Positions 46,164 through 56,928 of a stretch of DNA of 64,000 nucleotides are shown here, in pieces. This stretch comes from Nephrocerus scutellatus (taxonomy: Eukaryota; Arthropoda; Insecta; Diptera; Pipunculidae). Location: the NCBI GenBank assembly GCA_947095585.1, contig OX352761.1, positions 85,936,419-86,000,418 on the forward strand, written 5' to 3'. Position 1 is the first letter of the stretch; every line of letters starts with the position of its first letter. The position numbers and the translations under genes are program-made. The notes under the pieces are model-generated. The model was not told where the DNA came from, made no database searches, and saw nothing but the letters and a program-made list of their open reading frames with translations.

Positions 46164-46470
46164 CCCACCAATAAACGTTTTTGTTATTCAAAAATCTTGT
46201 TTCATTATCTTTCCATTTATTGTTATTCAATAACTTCGGAAAAATTAAGTTTTCACAATTTAGATGTCGCGGAAATCGTAACGAAACTACATAGTTATAT
46301 AGGGTAGTTAATACAAACAAATGTTACATCATATATACACCAACCGGAAGAAAAATTTATTATTATTTGATAGACTTAACTTATGAAAATAAATGGTTAT
46401 ATATATTTGAAGTCATTTTTTTAAATAAATGTTTCAGGCGTTGCTGTCCAAAATTTTTTCATTTCACTTG
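46164..46470. repeat. ~310-bp duplicated segment, also at 49153-49462
   Basis: From TTGTTATTCAAAAATCTTGT to TTCAGGCGTTGCTGTCCAAA and CACTTGGCTTACCTA, nearly identical between the two places, each preceded by a SINE head. A more diverged version of the last part is at 48900-49050. Confidence 0.85.
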
Positions 46471-46480
46471 GCTTACCTAT

Positions 46481-47100
46481 GGAACAAAGCAATTTCTCAA
46501 GCGATTCGCATGAAATTCTGAATGTAGGACTAAGATGCGACCATAAGATTTCTTCCTATCGAAATTCTGGAATATGATCATTATGGTCTGGAATTTCTGG
46601 AACAAAGCAATTTCTCAAGCGATTTCTATAAAATTCGGAACGTAGGACTAATATGTGACTATAAGACTTGTTCCTATGGAAATTCTGGGATCTGGCCAAT
46701 AGGGTCTGGGATTTTTGGAACCAAGCCATTTCTCAAGGGATTCGTATGAAACTCTGAACGTAGGACTAATATGTGACTATAAGACTTGTTCCTTTGGAAA
46801 TTCTGGGATCTGGCCAATAGGGTCTGGGATTTTTGGAACCAAGCCATTTCTCAAGGGATTCGTATGAAACTCGGAATTTAGGACTAATATGTGACTAAAA
46901 GACTTGTTCCTATGGAAATTCTGGGATCTGGCCAATAGGGTCTGGGATTTTTGGAACCAAGCCATTTCTCAAGGGATTCGTATGAAACTCGGAATGCAGG
47001 ACTAATATGCGGCTATAAGACTTCTTCCTTTGGGAATTCTGGAATATGATCATTATGGTCTGGAATTTCGGGAACTAAGCAATTTCTCAAGCGACTCGTG
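46481..47100. repeat. 119-120-bp tandem array, about five copies
   Basis: Each unit contains AAGC(C/A)ATTTCTCAAG, GGACTAATATGTGACTATAA, GGAAATTCTGGGATCTGGCC and GGTCTGGGATTTTTGGAAC. The central copies are most alike and the edges are diverged, as in arrays maintained by unequal exchange. Reading frames across it are repeat artefacts. Confidence 0.95.
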
Positions 47101-47700
47101 CCTTTTAATTTAATCGTAATATTGGCCACAACGTCAAAGAATTTCACTCCAACCACGCATAAAGATTACACGCACATATATTTTTAACAGCTCTTACTTC
47201 TCCTACTACTATCGACGCAACTGCATTACTATGTTTGTGCAGTGATATGATATATTTAATATGTACCCACCTCACAATAAATTGTTATGAACATTTAAAT
47301 CATCTTATAAATTATTTATTCTGTTGTATGTGATGTGATTGATGATCATGTATGTGGTTTCAATAACATACAATCAAGCAGAGCAGAACGAAACAAACAT
47401 ATGCAGTAGTAGGCTGCGGTCAAGAATTCAGCTGCTGCGCAGTTTATGCTGCATTTTCGTCAAAAATTCACTTTTCAGCCAATGCATTAAAGAAAAATCG
47501 ACTGCACAAGCTGCGAAGCTTCTTAATTCTTTACCGCAGCCGTAGTGATAAGTGATAGTATAGGCTCTGTTCATTTTCTATCAGTGCTCTGCTCTGCTCT
47601 TTCTATCAACATAGCATAAAATGTTAGTGAGTGCTCTCGTGTTTGGTCGTGTAACAGAAAAAAATACTACTATAAGTTACAAAAAAAAGAGGCATATAAC

Positions 47701-47844
47701 AATGACAACCTGCAAGCTTAAGTCCAAGCGACGTTGCTGTTGCTGCTATTTAATTTTCTTTTGGCTTATCTTATCCTTAGTCATGTATACAGTAAGTTCG
47801 ATTGCTGGTTTGATGTTTGATCGTAAGTTGGATGTATACCACTG
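47701..47844 (+). CDS. Possible small membrane protein, 47 residues
   Basis: ATG in a reasonable context (AACAATGACA) opens MTTCKLKSKRRCCCCYLIFF. It continues with a hydrophobic stretch (LIFFWLILSLVMYTVSSIAG) and ends DRKLDVYH: a basic segment, four consecutive Cys (possible palmitoylation) and one transmembrane helix. An in-frame upstream ATG at 47621 would add 27 residues. No family recognised. It lies between TE-derived sequence and a SINE. Chance ORF is the main alternative. Confidence 0.25.
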
Positions 47845-47874
47845 AACAACGAATCAACCATCGCTTATAAATAA

Positions 47875-48106
47875 TTTATTTATTTTTCACGGTGTCCCAC
47901 CTCTCGCGAATGGGTGACATACGTTCCGAGAGTAATTAATACCTTGTTACGGAAAGCTTCGCAATTCGCTGTCGGATCCGGCCTTAAATTGTAGGTCCCT
48001 TCCATTTGTGTCCAAAAAATTAAAATGTGCAGCACAAATGGTCGCGAGAAGTTAGGCCTTGGACCGCAATGGTCTGTCGCGCCAGATATTATTATTATTA
48101 TAAATA
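47875..48106 (+). mobile_element. tRNA-derived SINE, body and tail
   Basis: TTTTTCACGGTGTCCCACCT through GTGCAGCACAAATGGTCGCG and CTTGGACCGCAATGGTCTGT to ATTATTATTATTA. The tRNA-like head is missing. Confidence 0.85.
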
Positions 48107-48339
48107 ATTTACGTATATATAATGTGATGTAATGACGACGTATGTGATGAGCTACGGTGCAAGTCGTAGGACTTGTATTTAGTATAGAAATTTTTTTTAA
48201 TATATCCGTCCGTGTTTATGTCCCACAGACAACAAGATCTTTGTTTTCTTTTCTTTCGTCCCGGACAGACGTTGTCGCGCTCAAAACCCACGGCCGTGTC
48301 TTCGACACAGCCTACCCTGCTCTTTTTTCTTTTTACAAT

Positions 48340-48533
48340 AGCTGTGTTGCTTTGGCAAAACCAGTTTGGCTTACAACAATCGCAGAAGCATAAAGCCGAA
48401 GTAAATCCAAAAAAATTTCAGGATTAAGGAAACTAAAGCCATTTTATAGTTACGGTGCTCACCGATAAAACCAAAAGCTGTTGCTTTGAGATATTAAAGT
48501 AAAACCAGCTTACCTTTACCAAAGCAACAAGCT
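48340..48533. mobile_element. Diverged MITE, AGCTGTGTTGCTTTGGC ends
   Basis: Same family and orientation as 36852-37082: GTTTGGCTTACAACAATCGC, AGCATAAAGCC, CTAAAGCCATTTTATAGTTA, CCAAAGCAACAAGCT. Confidence 0.75.
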
Positions 48534-49052
48534 AATTAAGAGCACTCTCACAATGGAAAAACTATATGGATTGAATAGATTTTGGGTTTCACAAAAAAAT
48601 GTTTGCTCGTTACATTAGAAATCCATACAAACTTGAAAGTCTTAAATTATTCATTTGTGAGAGGATGCTAATTTCCTTGACACACTGGCATGCTTTAGCT
48701 GGATCAAGTTCCTTTATGAGTTTCATTTTAGCTAAACTAGTTACGGAACTGGTTTATTCAAAACTAGTTTGCGGGACTAGCATATCGCAGTCGATAAGTT
48801 CACTACAGCTGATTTTGAGACTTGGTGACAAATTTTGATTTGTTAAACAAATAAAATTTGACAGTCATTGGCGTTGGCAGCGGGGTACAAATAAATAAAT
48901 ACATTATAATAAAAATTTATTGTTATTTGATATACTTTACTTATGAAAATTAATGGTTACATATTAGTATAAAATTTGAATTAATTTTTTTAAATAAATG
49001 TTTCAGGCGTTGTTGTCCAAAATTTTGTCATTTCAGTTGACTTACCTATTAC

Positions 49053-49152
49053 GTTCGGATGTTTGTCAGATAGAAAAATACTTTTGGTGTTACTGGGATT
49101 CGAACCACGAACCTCCCGCTCAGAAGCCATGCACTTATCCACGGCGCCCACC
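49053..49152 (-). mobile_element. tRNA-derived SINE head fragment
   Basis: Canonical B box GGTTCGAATCC on the minus strand (49097-49107) and CGCCGTGGATAAGTGCATGG at the head. Confidence 0.8.
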
Positions 49153-49527
49153 GATTAAGGTTTTTGGTATTCAAAAATCTTGTTTCATTATCTTTCCATT
49201 TATTGTTATTCAATAACTTCGGAAAAATTAAGTTTTCACAATTTAGATGTCGCGGAAATCGTAAAGAAACTACATAGTTATATAGGGTAGTTAATACAAA
49301 CAAATGTTACATCATATATACACCAACCGGAAGAAAAATTTATTATTATTTGATAGACTTAACTTATGAAAATAAATGGTTATATATATTTGAAGTCATT
49401 TTTTTAAATAAATGTTTCAGGCGTTGCTGTCCAAAATTTTTTCATTTCACTTGGCTTACCTATAAATCCTACCATGCAATCATGCAATCACTCTAGCCTT
49501 TGCATTATATTTAAGCAATTATATAGG

Positions 49528-49876
49528 ATTTCAATTTCAAATTAAACCATTTAAAGTTTAATGCAAACTTTTTCAAAAGCAAACGAAACCTTTTCCAACA
49601 CAAATAAAACTTTTTCCAAACCAAACGAAACTTTTTCAAATCCATATGAAGCTTTTTCAAAATTAAAAGAAACTTTTTCAAGATCAAAAGAAACTAAAAA
49701 TTTTGTATTCAATGGAGGGGCTGCCTGTCTATTGCTTGTGGTAATTTCATTCATTTCAAAAAGCTTCATATGGATTTGAAAAAGTTTCGTTTGGTTTGGA
49801 AAAAGTTTTATTTGTTTTGGAAAAGGTTTCGTTTGCTTTTGAAAAAGTTTTAAATGGTTTAATTTGAAATTGAAAT
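49528..49876. repeat. Foldback with minisatellite arms
   Basis: Both arms are arrays of a ~21-bp motif (CAAACGAAACTTTTTCCAAA type) in opposite orientation around a ~60-bp centre containing GGAGGGGCTGCCTGTCTATT. Frames reading (ETFSK)n or (EKVSF)n are by-products. Confidence 0.85.
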
Positions 49877-50018
49877 AATATAGTGTAGTTTCGCTTAACA
49901 AAGCATTTAATAATATTTTTTTTTTGTAAACTAACCGAGAATAGTATGTATTGAGTGTGTCACTCTCAATATTTATAAACTAAAAAATGATAAACTAAAG
50001 TTTGCCAGTGTGCCAAGG

Positions 50019-50740
50019 ATATAACACTCCTTCTCAATTTATGTCAAATGTAGAATTACACTTTATATAAGATGGTGAACAACTAAAATTTTCCTTCATT
50101 AACTACTTACAACTACATCGTAGGACTTAATGAAATAAAGCGAATATTTATTTTTGCTCGTGTACTTTTTCATCTATCTATATAAATAAAAATTTGCTGA
50201 ATTTGATGAATTTATTTTAAATAATACCCTTTTTAATAATATTGATTATGAGACATTCTCCTTAACAAATTTTTTTGTGCTATATTTTTTTGCAATTAAA
50301 TTTATTTATTTTGTGTATATCATATCACATAAAAAATTATTGGTATATATTTAACAAAATTAGACTTTTTTTTCGAAATAATATCTCTAAAACGTCAAAA
50401 TTATAACTATTTAACCAGTTGCATTTGGAACCGAAATTCGGTTAAAAAAAGGTAGATTAACAGTTTCTTGCCAGTTAAAGTATTTAAATTTTTAACCAAT
50501 TGGAACCCAGTAAGTGTTATTTTCGTAGTTTATGCTGGACAGATTTATAATTAATTTATTTAATCATTAATAGCTGTATTTTGTTGACGCATCTTCAACA
50601 TCAATTGCATTGGATAATCTCGTAGAAGAATTTAATAATTCCAAAAAGCTGGAATTATTTTATTCTTATTCTTAGATTCAGTTATGAATCACAACGCCAG
50701 ATAACGTCAGATGCACAATTTTGTTGCATTTTAGTTTCAG
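50019..50740. other. No gene recognised
   Basis: AT-rich. One weak inverted pair, AACCAGTTGCATTTGGAACC (50414) with TTAACCAATTGGAACCC (50496). Nothing else. Confidence 0.45.
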
Positions 50741-50761
50741 CAGTTGTTATCTTGATAATAT

Positions 50762-50903
50762 TAGCTGTATTTTATTTGGAATCCGAATAAGGAATTCGAA
50801 TGTCAAAACCAGCCAAACAGCAGGTTTTGAAATTCCAAAGAAGGAATTCGACAGTGCAATTGTTGTTGTAATTCCTTATTCCTCGGCAAATAAAATACAG
50901 CTA
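50762..50903. mobile_element. ~142-bp MITE, TAGCTGTATTTTATTTG ends
   Basis: Perfect 17-bp inverted ends TAGCTGTATTTTATTTG / CAAATAAAATACAGCTA; the core is as in 22346-22485. Confidence 0.85.
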
Positions 50904-50919
50904 TTGTTACGAAAAGTAG

Positions 50920-51285
50920 TTTGTAGCGTAGATAGTGGAATTCGAATTCTAAGATGAATCGCAATATATACATACTGCATACTAAAAATAGGCACTGAAT
51001 TAGAATTAAGCAATTTTGTGTAGCATACTTTTAGGCTGAATTAGATTATTTGAAATATAACGGACTTTAAGTTAAATTATTATGTATTGGTCAAACATAT
51101 AGTCAAACCGGTTTGTGTGGTTTGTCCGGGTTGTAGTTTATTTTTAGAAGCTGACTCATTAGATATAAGTATCGTTAGTTGTAAATAAGGGAAGGCTATA
51201 AGGAAAGGAACTGATGTTATTTTTACTGTTTGTTAATTAAAATTATTATTTGTAAATTAATAAACTTGTGTTATGTTTTATTTGC
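50920..51285 (+). repeat. Solo-LTR-like segment related to 53973-54475
   Basis: Shared blocks in order: GTAGCATACTTTTAGGC, AGTCAAACCGGTTTGTGTGG, GTAGTTTATTTTTAGAAG, ATAAGTATCGTTAGTTGTAA and a closing AACTTGT.TTAT. No coding sequence follows. Confidence 0.6.
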
Positions 51286-51335
51286 AAAATCCTTTACGAA
51301 CTCGAAAGCCTAAGTTTCGTAACAATATTATAAAA

Positions 51336-51711
51336 ATGTCGTTTTATATATCGTTTTCTTTTTGCTTTTTGCTAATCTGTGGAAAATTCAACCTATATTT
51401 TATTATTTTTATCATTAGCATTCTTCGTCGTATGAAGTGGAAGACGATGTTATTTCAGATGATGACTGGCGTTAGTAAAAAAAATCAAACTATGTGGAAA
51501 GCAATTTAATATTTAATTCCAAAATGTCGTTTTATATATCGTTTTCTTTTTGCTTTTTGCTAATCTGTGGAAAATTCAACCTATATTTTATTATTTTTAT
51601 CATTAGCATTCTTCGTCGTATGAAGTGGAAGACGATGTTATTTCAGATGATGACTGGCGTTAGTAAAAAAAATCAAACTATGTGGAAAGCAATTTAATAT
51701 TTAATTCCAAA
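51336..51711 (+). repeat. 188-bp perfect tandem duplication
   Basis: Two copies starting ATGTCGTTTTATATATCG at 51336 and 51524. Each carries the same 57-residue hydrophobic-to-basic frame and, in another frame, a TTTTTATCATTAG acceptor-like site followed by a short acidic end (YEVEDDVISDDDW stop). Confidence 0.9.
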
Positions 51712-51859
51712 ATAATTCCAATTAAGTTTTTCTCAACAAAATACAGCTAAAATTCTATAAAACAATAAGCATGTTCACATTAGCATTGAGTTGAAGAACG
51801 GAACGAAACAGAAGTGACGAGGCTAAATTACGGTATAGCTTTTATAGAAAGCATCAACA

Positions 51860-51960
51860 AAGCAGATATTGAAAATCGTCATCTTGTTTGGGGAAGACGC
51901 CCCTCTTCCAAAGTTTTAATTTTTTTTTTCAGAAGGAAGTGGGTTTAAAAGTGGGAAACG
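51860..51960 (+). repeat. Short piece of the GGGCGTG dispersed family
   Basis: CATCTTGTTTGGGGAAGACG and CTTCCAAAGTTTTAAT match the start of 21655-22075. Confidence 0.55.
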
Positions 51961-52144
51961 TCGAAAGGTAAGACCGGTATCAAGATAGCACCCCTTTTTT
52001 CATATTTCAATTTTGGTTTTATTCGTTTTTAAAAGCACGAATTAAATTTTGGTGTTCTTGGTTTTTAAAGCGCCATTAATACAGTAGTTAGCTTTCGGCG
52101 CCCACATGTGAGATATGTTCCTTTTACAACAATAATGCACTTAA

Positions 52145-53030
52145 AACATTTCAACCCCCTAGGCCGTGCGAAAGGTGGTTAAAAAACACCTCAATAAACG
52201 AGAAAACACGCGTCATACGTTTGAAAGGTGGTTAAAAAGGACCTCAAAGTCAAAAAAAAAATGTCAACCAATCACACGCGCCACAAGCGACACGCGTCAT
52301 ACGCGGAATATAAAAAAATATTATTTTGGATTTTTACACATGCGACTCGCGTTAAAAGCGGGATATCAAAAGGAGTCCCTTACATTGAGCCGTTCACAAA
52401 TTCAGCCCTCTAGGTCGTGCGAAAGGTGGTTAAACTTCTCAAAAAACGAGAAAATGGCGCGATTTCAAACCATTACACGTGCCACACGCAAAACGTGACA
52501 CACGTCATACGTGGAATATAAAATTTTTATTTTGGACTTAGATATTCACAAAATTTCAACTCTCTAGGTCGTGTGAAGGTGGTTAAAAATGACCTCAAAG
52601 AAGTCGAAAAAAAATTCAATTCATCACACGCGCCACACGTCATACGCGGAATATAAAAAATGCTATTATGGATTTAGACACTCCCAAAACTTCAGCTTAT
52701 GGGTCGCGTGGATGGTGGTTAAAAAGGACCTTAAAGAAGTAAAAAAAAAATATTTTCAACCCATCACAAGCGCCACGCGTAATACGCGGAATATAAAAAA
52801 TGCTATCTTGGACATAACGACACTTACAAAATTTTAGCTCTCTAGGTCTGCGGAAGGTCGAAAAGGACCTCAAAGAAGTCGAAAAAAATGTCAACCCATC
52901 ACACGAGCCACGCGTCATACGCGAAATATAAAAAATGTTATTTTGGACTTAGACACTCACAAAATTTGAGCTCTCTAGGCCGTGCGGTAGGTGGTTAAAA
53001 AGGACCTCAGAGAAGTCGAAGTCGGAAATC
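52145..53030. repeat. Degenerate ~140-bp tandem array, about six copies
   Basis: The unit contains GGTGGTTAAAAAGGACCTCA, CATCACACGCGCCACACG, CGTCATACGCGGAATATAAA, TTTTGGACTTAGACACTCAC and GCTCTCTAGGTCGTGCG. Units start near 52150, 52222, 52428, 52570, 52708, 52850 and 52985. The CGCG-rich motif stands out from the AT-rich surroundings. Confidence 0.9.
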
Positions 53031-53044
53031 AAAAAAATAGTCTG

Positions 53045-53165
53045 AAATTTTGATTTTTTTGAAACTTTGCACACATGTGTATCTCCCATGACAACACTTT
53101 CTATTAAAATTTGGGGTCATTTTAATTGGCCCGAGAGGCCGGGGGGGCACCCATAAATTTAAAAA
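53045..53165 (+). repeat. One subunit of the TTCTCTATATTAACTTC element
   Basis: TTGAAACTTTGCACACATGT ... CGAGAGGCCGGGGGGGCACC, nearly identical to 54580-54690. Confidence 0.75.
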
Positions 53166-53612
53166 AAAAAATAGTCTGAATTTGTGGTTTCTTCATAAGA
53201 CTTGGATAAACTACGAGGGACCACAAGGAGTCGTTTAGGAATCTTTTGAACGTGTTTTTTTGGAAGCTGAATTCGATAAGCCTATCGGCTCGATAGTTTT
53301 GCGTGACTTTTTGGTTTGTTAGGCCAGTTACTACAAACGAGTCCGGTACTATTCGCTTTACAGTTGTTGGCCTTCGAGGAAGACGTCAACTAGTTTCTGA
53401 AGGAAGACGTCAACTAGTTTCTGAAGGACCGAATTTTTTCAACAGAGGTTCCATACGTGAGTATGTCATTATTTGTAATATTTTCTTGGTCTAGGTTTTT
53501 TGTAGTTTTCCTGACCGTTCCATTGATTAGAGAATTTGGACTCGCGTCGTTTTAGTTTTGTGTTCTTTTTCCGTATTGCTTTTTTTAATGAATCAGGGAG
53601 AAATCGGCTATA

Positions 53613-53728
53613 AACGTGAGGAATGTGACATATTGTAAATCACATTTCTTCGATTTTTTAATTTTAATAAGTGGCTTAGCCCACCTAATTGCCGTGGCGC
53701 AAGTCATTTAGGGAGTTCTCCCTTGGCA
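53613..53728 (+). mobile_element. Single arm of foldback MITE
   Basis: CGTGAGGAATGTGACATATT through GGCGCAAGTCATTTAGGGAG, matching the left arm of 21311-21599. Confidence 0.75.
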
Positions 53729-53739
53729 ATAAGTTAAAT

Positions 53740-53970
53740 TATAAAAAATGGGAGCACCTCGGTCCGAACTTTTTACAAATAGGTTATCGGAGATACACAT
53801 GTGTATGTAATTTGAAGAAAATCGGGTAAATTTTTTAAAAAATTGGTTTGGGAGCGTCCGACCCCGGGCCCGATCATGTCGAAATTTCAACAGAAAGGCT
53901 GTCACCGGAGATACACAGATGTGCTGTTCCACGGCAGACAAACGCACGTGCACGCGAAGTTAATATATAA
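53740..53970 (-). mobile_element. Subrepeat element copy, minus orientation
   Basis: Subunits GGAGATACACATGTGTATGT and GGAGATACACAGATGTG, ending CACGCGAAGTTAATAT, the family terminus. Confidence 0.7.
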
Positions 53971-53972
53971 TA

Positions 53973-54475
53973 TTGTTAGGAAGCGTAGTTAGTAGCGCAT
54001 ACGAGTATAATAGAATTCAAATCCTAAAATAAATCGCAATGTAGCATACTTTTAGGCGGTTTATTTGGAATTTGAAATGTAACCACCTTCAAGTTTGAAT
54101 CATTATGTACTGTTCACAAATGTAGTCAAACCGGTTTGTGTGGTTTGCCCGGTTTTCGTAAAAGAACATGGACATGTAGTTTATTTTTAGAAGATGACTC
54201 ATTGCATATAAGTATCGTTAGTTGTAAATAAGGGAATAAGGCTACAATTTTCTGGTATTTTCTCGATATTTCTGTCTATAATATTCGAAGTTTCTGGACG
54301 CTTTTCAATGAGTATAAAAGGTGGCGTTCACTGCAGAGAATTCATTAGTTAATTGGAATTTAACAAGTGCAGTTGAAAAGCTCATGCTTGCAGAAATATT
54401 GTAAAGTACATGTTATAAGTATTTTTGTGTACATTTAAAGTTATCTCCAGTATTAATTGTGAACTTGTATTATTA
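53973..54475 (+). repeat. LTR-like segment with TATA box
   Basis: It begins TGTTAGGAAGCGTAGTTAGT and includes GAGTATAAAAGGTGGC at 54310 followed by CACTGCAGAGAATTCATTAG, a promoter-like layout, then a ~150-bp transcribed-looking end to AACTTGTATTATT. Related to 50920-51285. A gag-like frame lies 300 bp downstream, past an inserted subrepeat element. Confidence 0.6.
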
Positions 54476-54770
54476 AATTCTCTATATTAACTTCGCGTGC
54501 CCGTGGCTGGCTGGCTGGCTGGCTGGCGGACAGGCACACCAAATCTTGTGATAAATTTTTAACCCACTTCCTAAAGCCCGATTTTTTTGAAACTTTGCAC
54601 ACATGTGTATCTTCCATGACAACACTTTCTATTAAAATTAGGGGTCATTTTAATTGGCCCGAGAGGCCGGGGGGGCACCCATAAATTTTTTATAAAAAAA
54701 AGTACCAGATTTTCTTCAAATTTTATACGCATGTGTTTCTCCGATGGACAACACTTTTTGTAAAAATGTG
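54476..54770 (+). mobile_element. Subrepeat element copy with (GGCT)n
   Basis: AAATTCTCTATATTAACTTC, then GCGTGCCCGTGGCTGGCTGG, then subunits with ACACATGTGTATCTTCC. It separates the LTR-like segment from the gag-like frame. Confidence 0.8.
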
Positions 54771-54772
54771 CA

Positions 54773-55138
54773 GTGAACATTAAATCTTATAGTTCCCACG
54801 AACTTAAAGATTCGCTTGGAAGGCGAGGTCTAAGCACCGCTGGAAATACTCAGCAAAATAAACAAATGAACCTAGAATTGAGTTCCAAACTAAACGAGAA
54901 GTTTGATCAAATGAAGCAAAAATTTAATTTTCAAATAAGTGACAAATTGGATCAGCAAAATCAGCAATTAAATTCCAAATTGACCGTTAAGTTTGAACAG
55001 CAAATTCAACAATCGCAGAATCAAAGCCAGGAACTTAAGCAGGAATTTAGTCAGCAAACAAAAGACCTAAAGAAAGAAATTTATCAGCAAAGTCTAGAGC
55101 TTAACTCCAAATTTGATAAACAATACGAAGCAGCTTGA
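54773..55138 (+). pseudogene. Retrotransposon gag N-terminal fragment (SAP-like plus coiled coil)
   Basis: About 120 residues. SSHELKDSLGRRGLSTAGN has the Leu/Gly pattern of SAP-like motifs found at the start of some Metaviridae gags. It is followed by a Gln/Lys-rich heptad-like coiled coil (LNEKFDQMKQKFNFQISDKL ...) and a stop at 55137. Capsid, zinc knuckle and pol are absent. Its position downstream of the LTR-like segment supports one truncated element. Family assignment is inference. Confidence 0.5.
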
Positions 55139-55144
55139 GCCAGT

Positions 55145-55400
55145 TTGTTGAATTCGTTTAATTATAAAAAAAATTAAACATAAAAAGTTACCTAAAGAAA
55201 GAATACGAAAGTTATATAAAAATTGAAAAATATAAAAAACAACATAAACAACGAAAAACGATATACGGTACAATTAAAACCACGCCTACGAAAATACAAT
55301 ATTAAACGCATTTAGGGTGGTTAATCGCGAGCGCTATTGTTTTTTTGTACAATTAAAACCATGCCAACGCAAATAAAATATTAATATGCGTATTTCTGTA
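55145..55400 (+). mobile_element. Inverted-repeat element, right part
   Basis: GAATTCGTTTAATTATAAAA ... CGATATACGGTACAATTAAA ... ACGCATTTAGGGTGG ... AAAACCATGCCAACGCAAAT matches 63369-63625 closely. Confidence 0.75.
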
Positions 55401-55424
55401 TTTGCGTTTCTGTGTAACTATACA

Positions 55425-55530
55425 AGTTAAATTGTTCCCCAGGGGAATTGTGCCAAGTGGAATTGTGCCAGTGGAATTGTGTCCAGTGGAATTGTGTCTA
55501 GTGGAATTGTGCTAGTGGAATCGGCCGGTT
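55425..55530 (+). repeat. 16-bp minisatellite, GTGGAATTGTGCCA
   Basis: Five to six copies; the same array is at 63655-63745, continuing the shared block with 55145-55400. Confidence 0.85.
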
Positions 55531-55818
55531 ACCGATAAATCGCGTGTTTGAAAAAAATTAAATATTTTTTATATAACTTTATTAATTGAACTTATGGAGA
55601 CGGCGTCAATTATAGCGGGGAGGGGGTGATGATGGGCTACGGCAAACACCGGGTAACGTTTGTTTACTATAGGTAGTCAAATTTTATTAATTATTTTCTC
55701 CACAGTTGTTATCCAAGAGGTTGGGATTATTAGTTATGATTAACTCTTATAGAACGTTTTAAAATTTTTATTTGTAATTATATTGCATATATTTGCGCCA
55801 TGCGAGAAAATACAAGAA

Positions 55819-56437
55819 AAAGCCAAACTTGCAACATACTATGCAGGTTTTTAGTTTGCTCCGAATTCCATGACACATTTTCTACTCAAATTTACATGTA
55901 TGAGAAAACCAAACTGTAAAGACTCTCGAATGCCGTATTAAAATCTTAAACACATTACGATAAAATAAACCCTTTGACAACGTAACTTTTGGAAATTTTT
56001 TTTAAGGTTTTAATATAATATATTAATATGTCTTGGTATCAACTGCTGCTTATAGAGTGCAAGAGAAATTTATTGGAATTTTTTGAACTAAAACCACAGA
56101 TAATATAATATAAACAAGTCGTCAAGTCAAAGCCAAACTTGCAACATACTATGCAGGTTTTTAGTTTGCTCCGAATTCCATGACACATTTTCTACTCAAA
56201 TTTACATGTATGAGAAAACCTAACTGTAAAGACTCTCGAATGCCGTATTAAAATCTTAAACACATAACGATAAAATAAACCCTTTGACAACGTAACTTTT
56301 GGAAATTTTTTTTTAAGGTTTTAATATAATATATTAATATGTCTTGGTATCAACTGCTGCTTATAGAGTGCAAGATAAATTTATTGGAATTTTTTGAACT
56401 AAAACCACAGATAATATAATATAAACAAGTCGTCAAG
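55819..56437. repeat. 310-bp tandem duplication
   Basis: AGCCAAACTTGCAACATACT at 55821 and 56131. The copies differ by a handful of bases (for example CAAAC/TAAC and AGAG/AGAT). Noncoding. 55530-55818 and 56438-56900 hold nothing recognised. Confidence 0.92.
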
Positions 56438-56900
56438 TTATACTTTTTACTCGTACTCGTACATGCTGCTCACATTGTACATTATACCGCCGAATTAGAA
56501 GATCTTCAACATGCTCCAATACAACAAACATCAAACTAAATTGTGGATTTGTGGATTCTGTGAATTCATACCACCTTCACCACTTACACAGTATACGTAC
56601 GCTGCAATTGTTCTTTTTTGAGTATAGAACAATTGGTTAACCTTCACGTACATTCATTAGAAATAGGGATTTAATCCTCCATGTACATGTAACTATTCAG
56701 CTTGATAAATTTGGTAGAATACTTGGATATACTCGCACTAATCCAGTAATTTCTACATTGGTACACTTCATCCCTTTTTAAAAGAGACTCCTAATAACAC
56801 ATGCGACAATATTGAAAAATTATTGTAAAATTATTGTAATATACATGTATATTGAACACCTACTTTCACTTTCTGTCGCATATCACAGAAATACGCATAT

Positions 56901-56928
56901 TAATATTTTATTTGCGTTGGCATGGTTT
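56901..56928 (-). repeat. Left stub of the inverted-repeat element split by the provirus
   Basis: TAATATTTTATTTGCGTTGG then CATGGTTTT is the reverse complement of 63590-63618, the outer end of the element whose other part begins at 63316. Confidence 0.7.

Larger units (their letters stand above)
48675..50018. mobile_element. 1.34-kb TIR element, CCTTGACACACTGGCA ends
   Basis: Left CCTTGACACACTGGCA, right TGCCAGTGTGCCAAGG: 15 of 16 positions inverted. It shares internal blocks with 27963-28730. It contains a SINE head (49053-49152), the 310-bp segment (49153-49462) and a foldback (49528-49876). No transposase. Target duplication not evident. Confidence 0.8.

Noticed and set aside
46481..47100. 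CRISPR array
   Set aside because: Units are contiguous ~120-bp tandem repeats without unique spacers, in a eukaryotic context.
49551..49901. 116-residue frame with EKVSF repeats
   Set aside because: By-product of the 21-bp minisatellite foldback.
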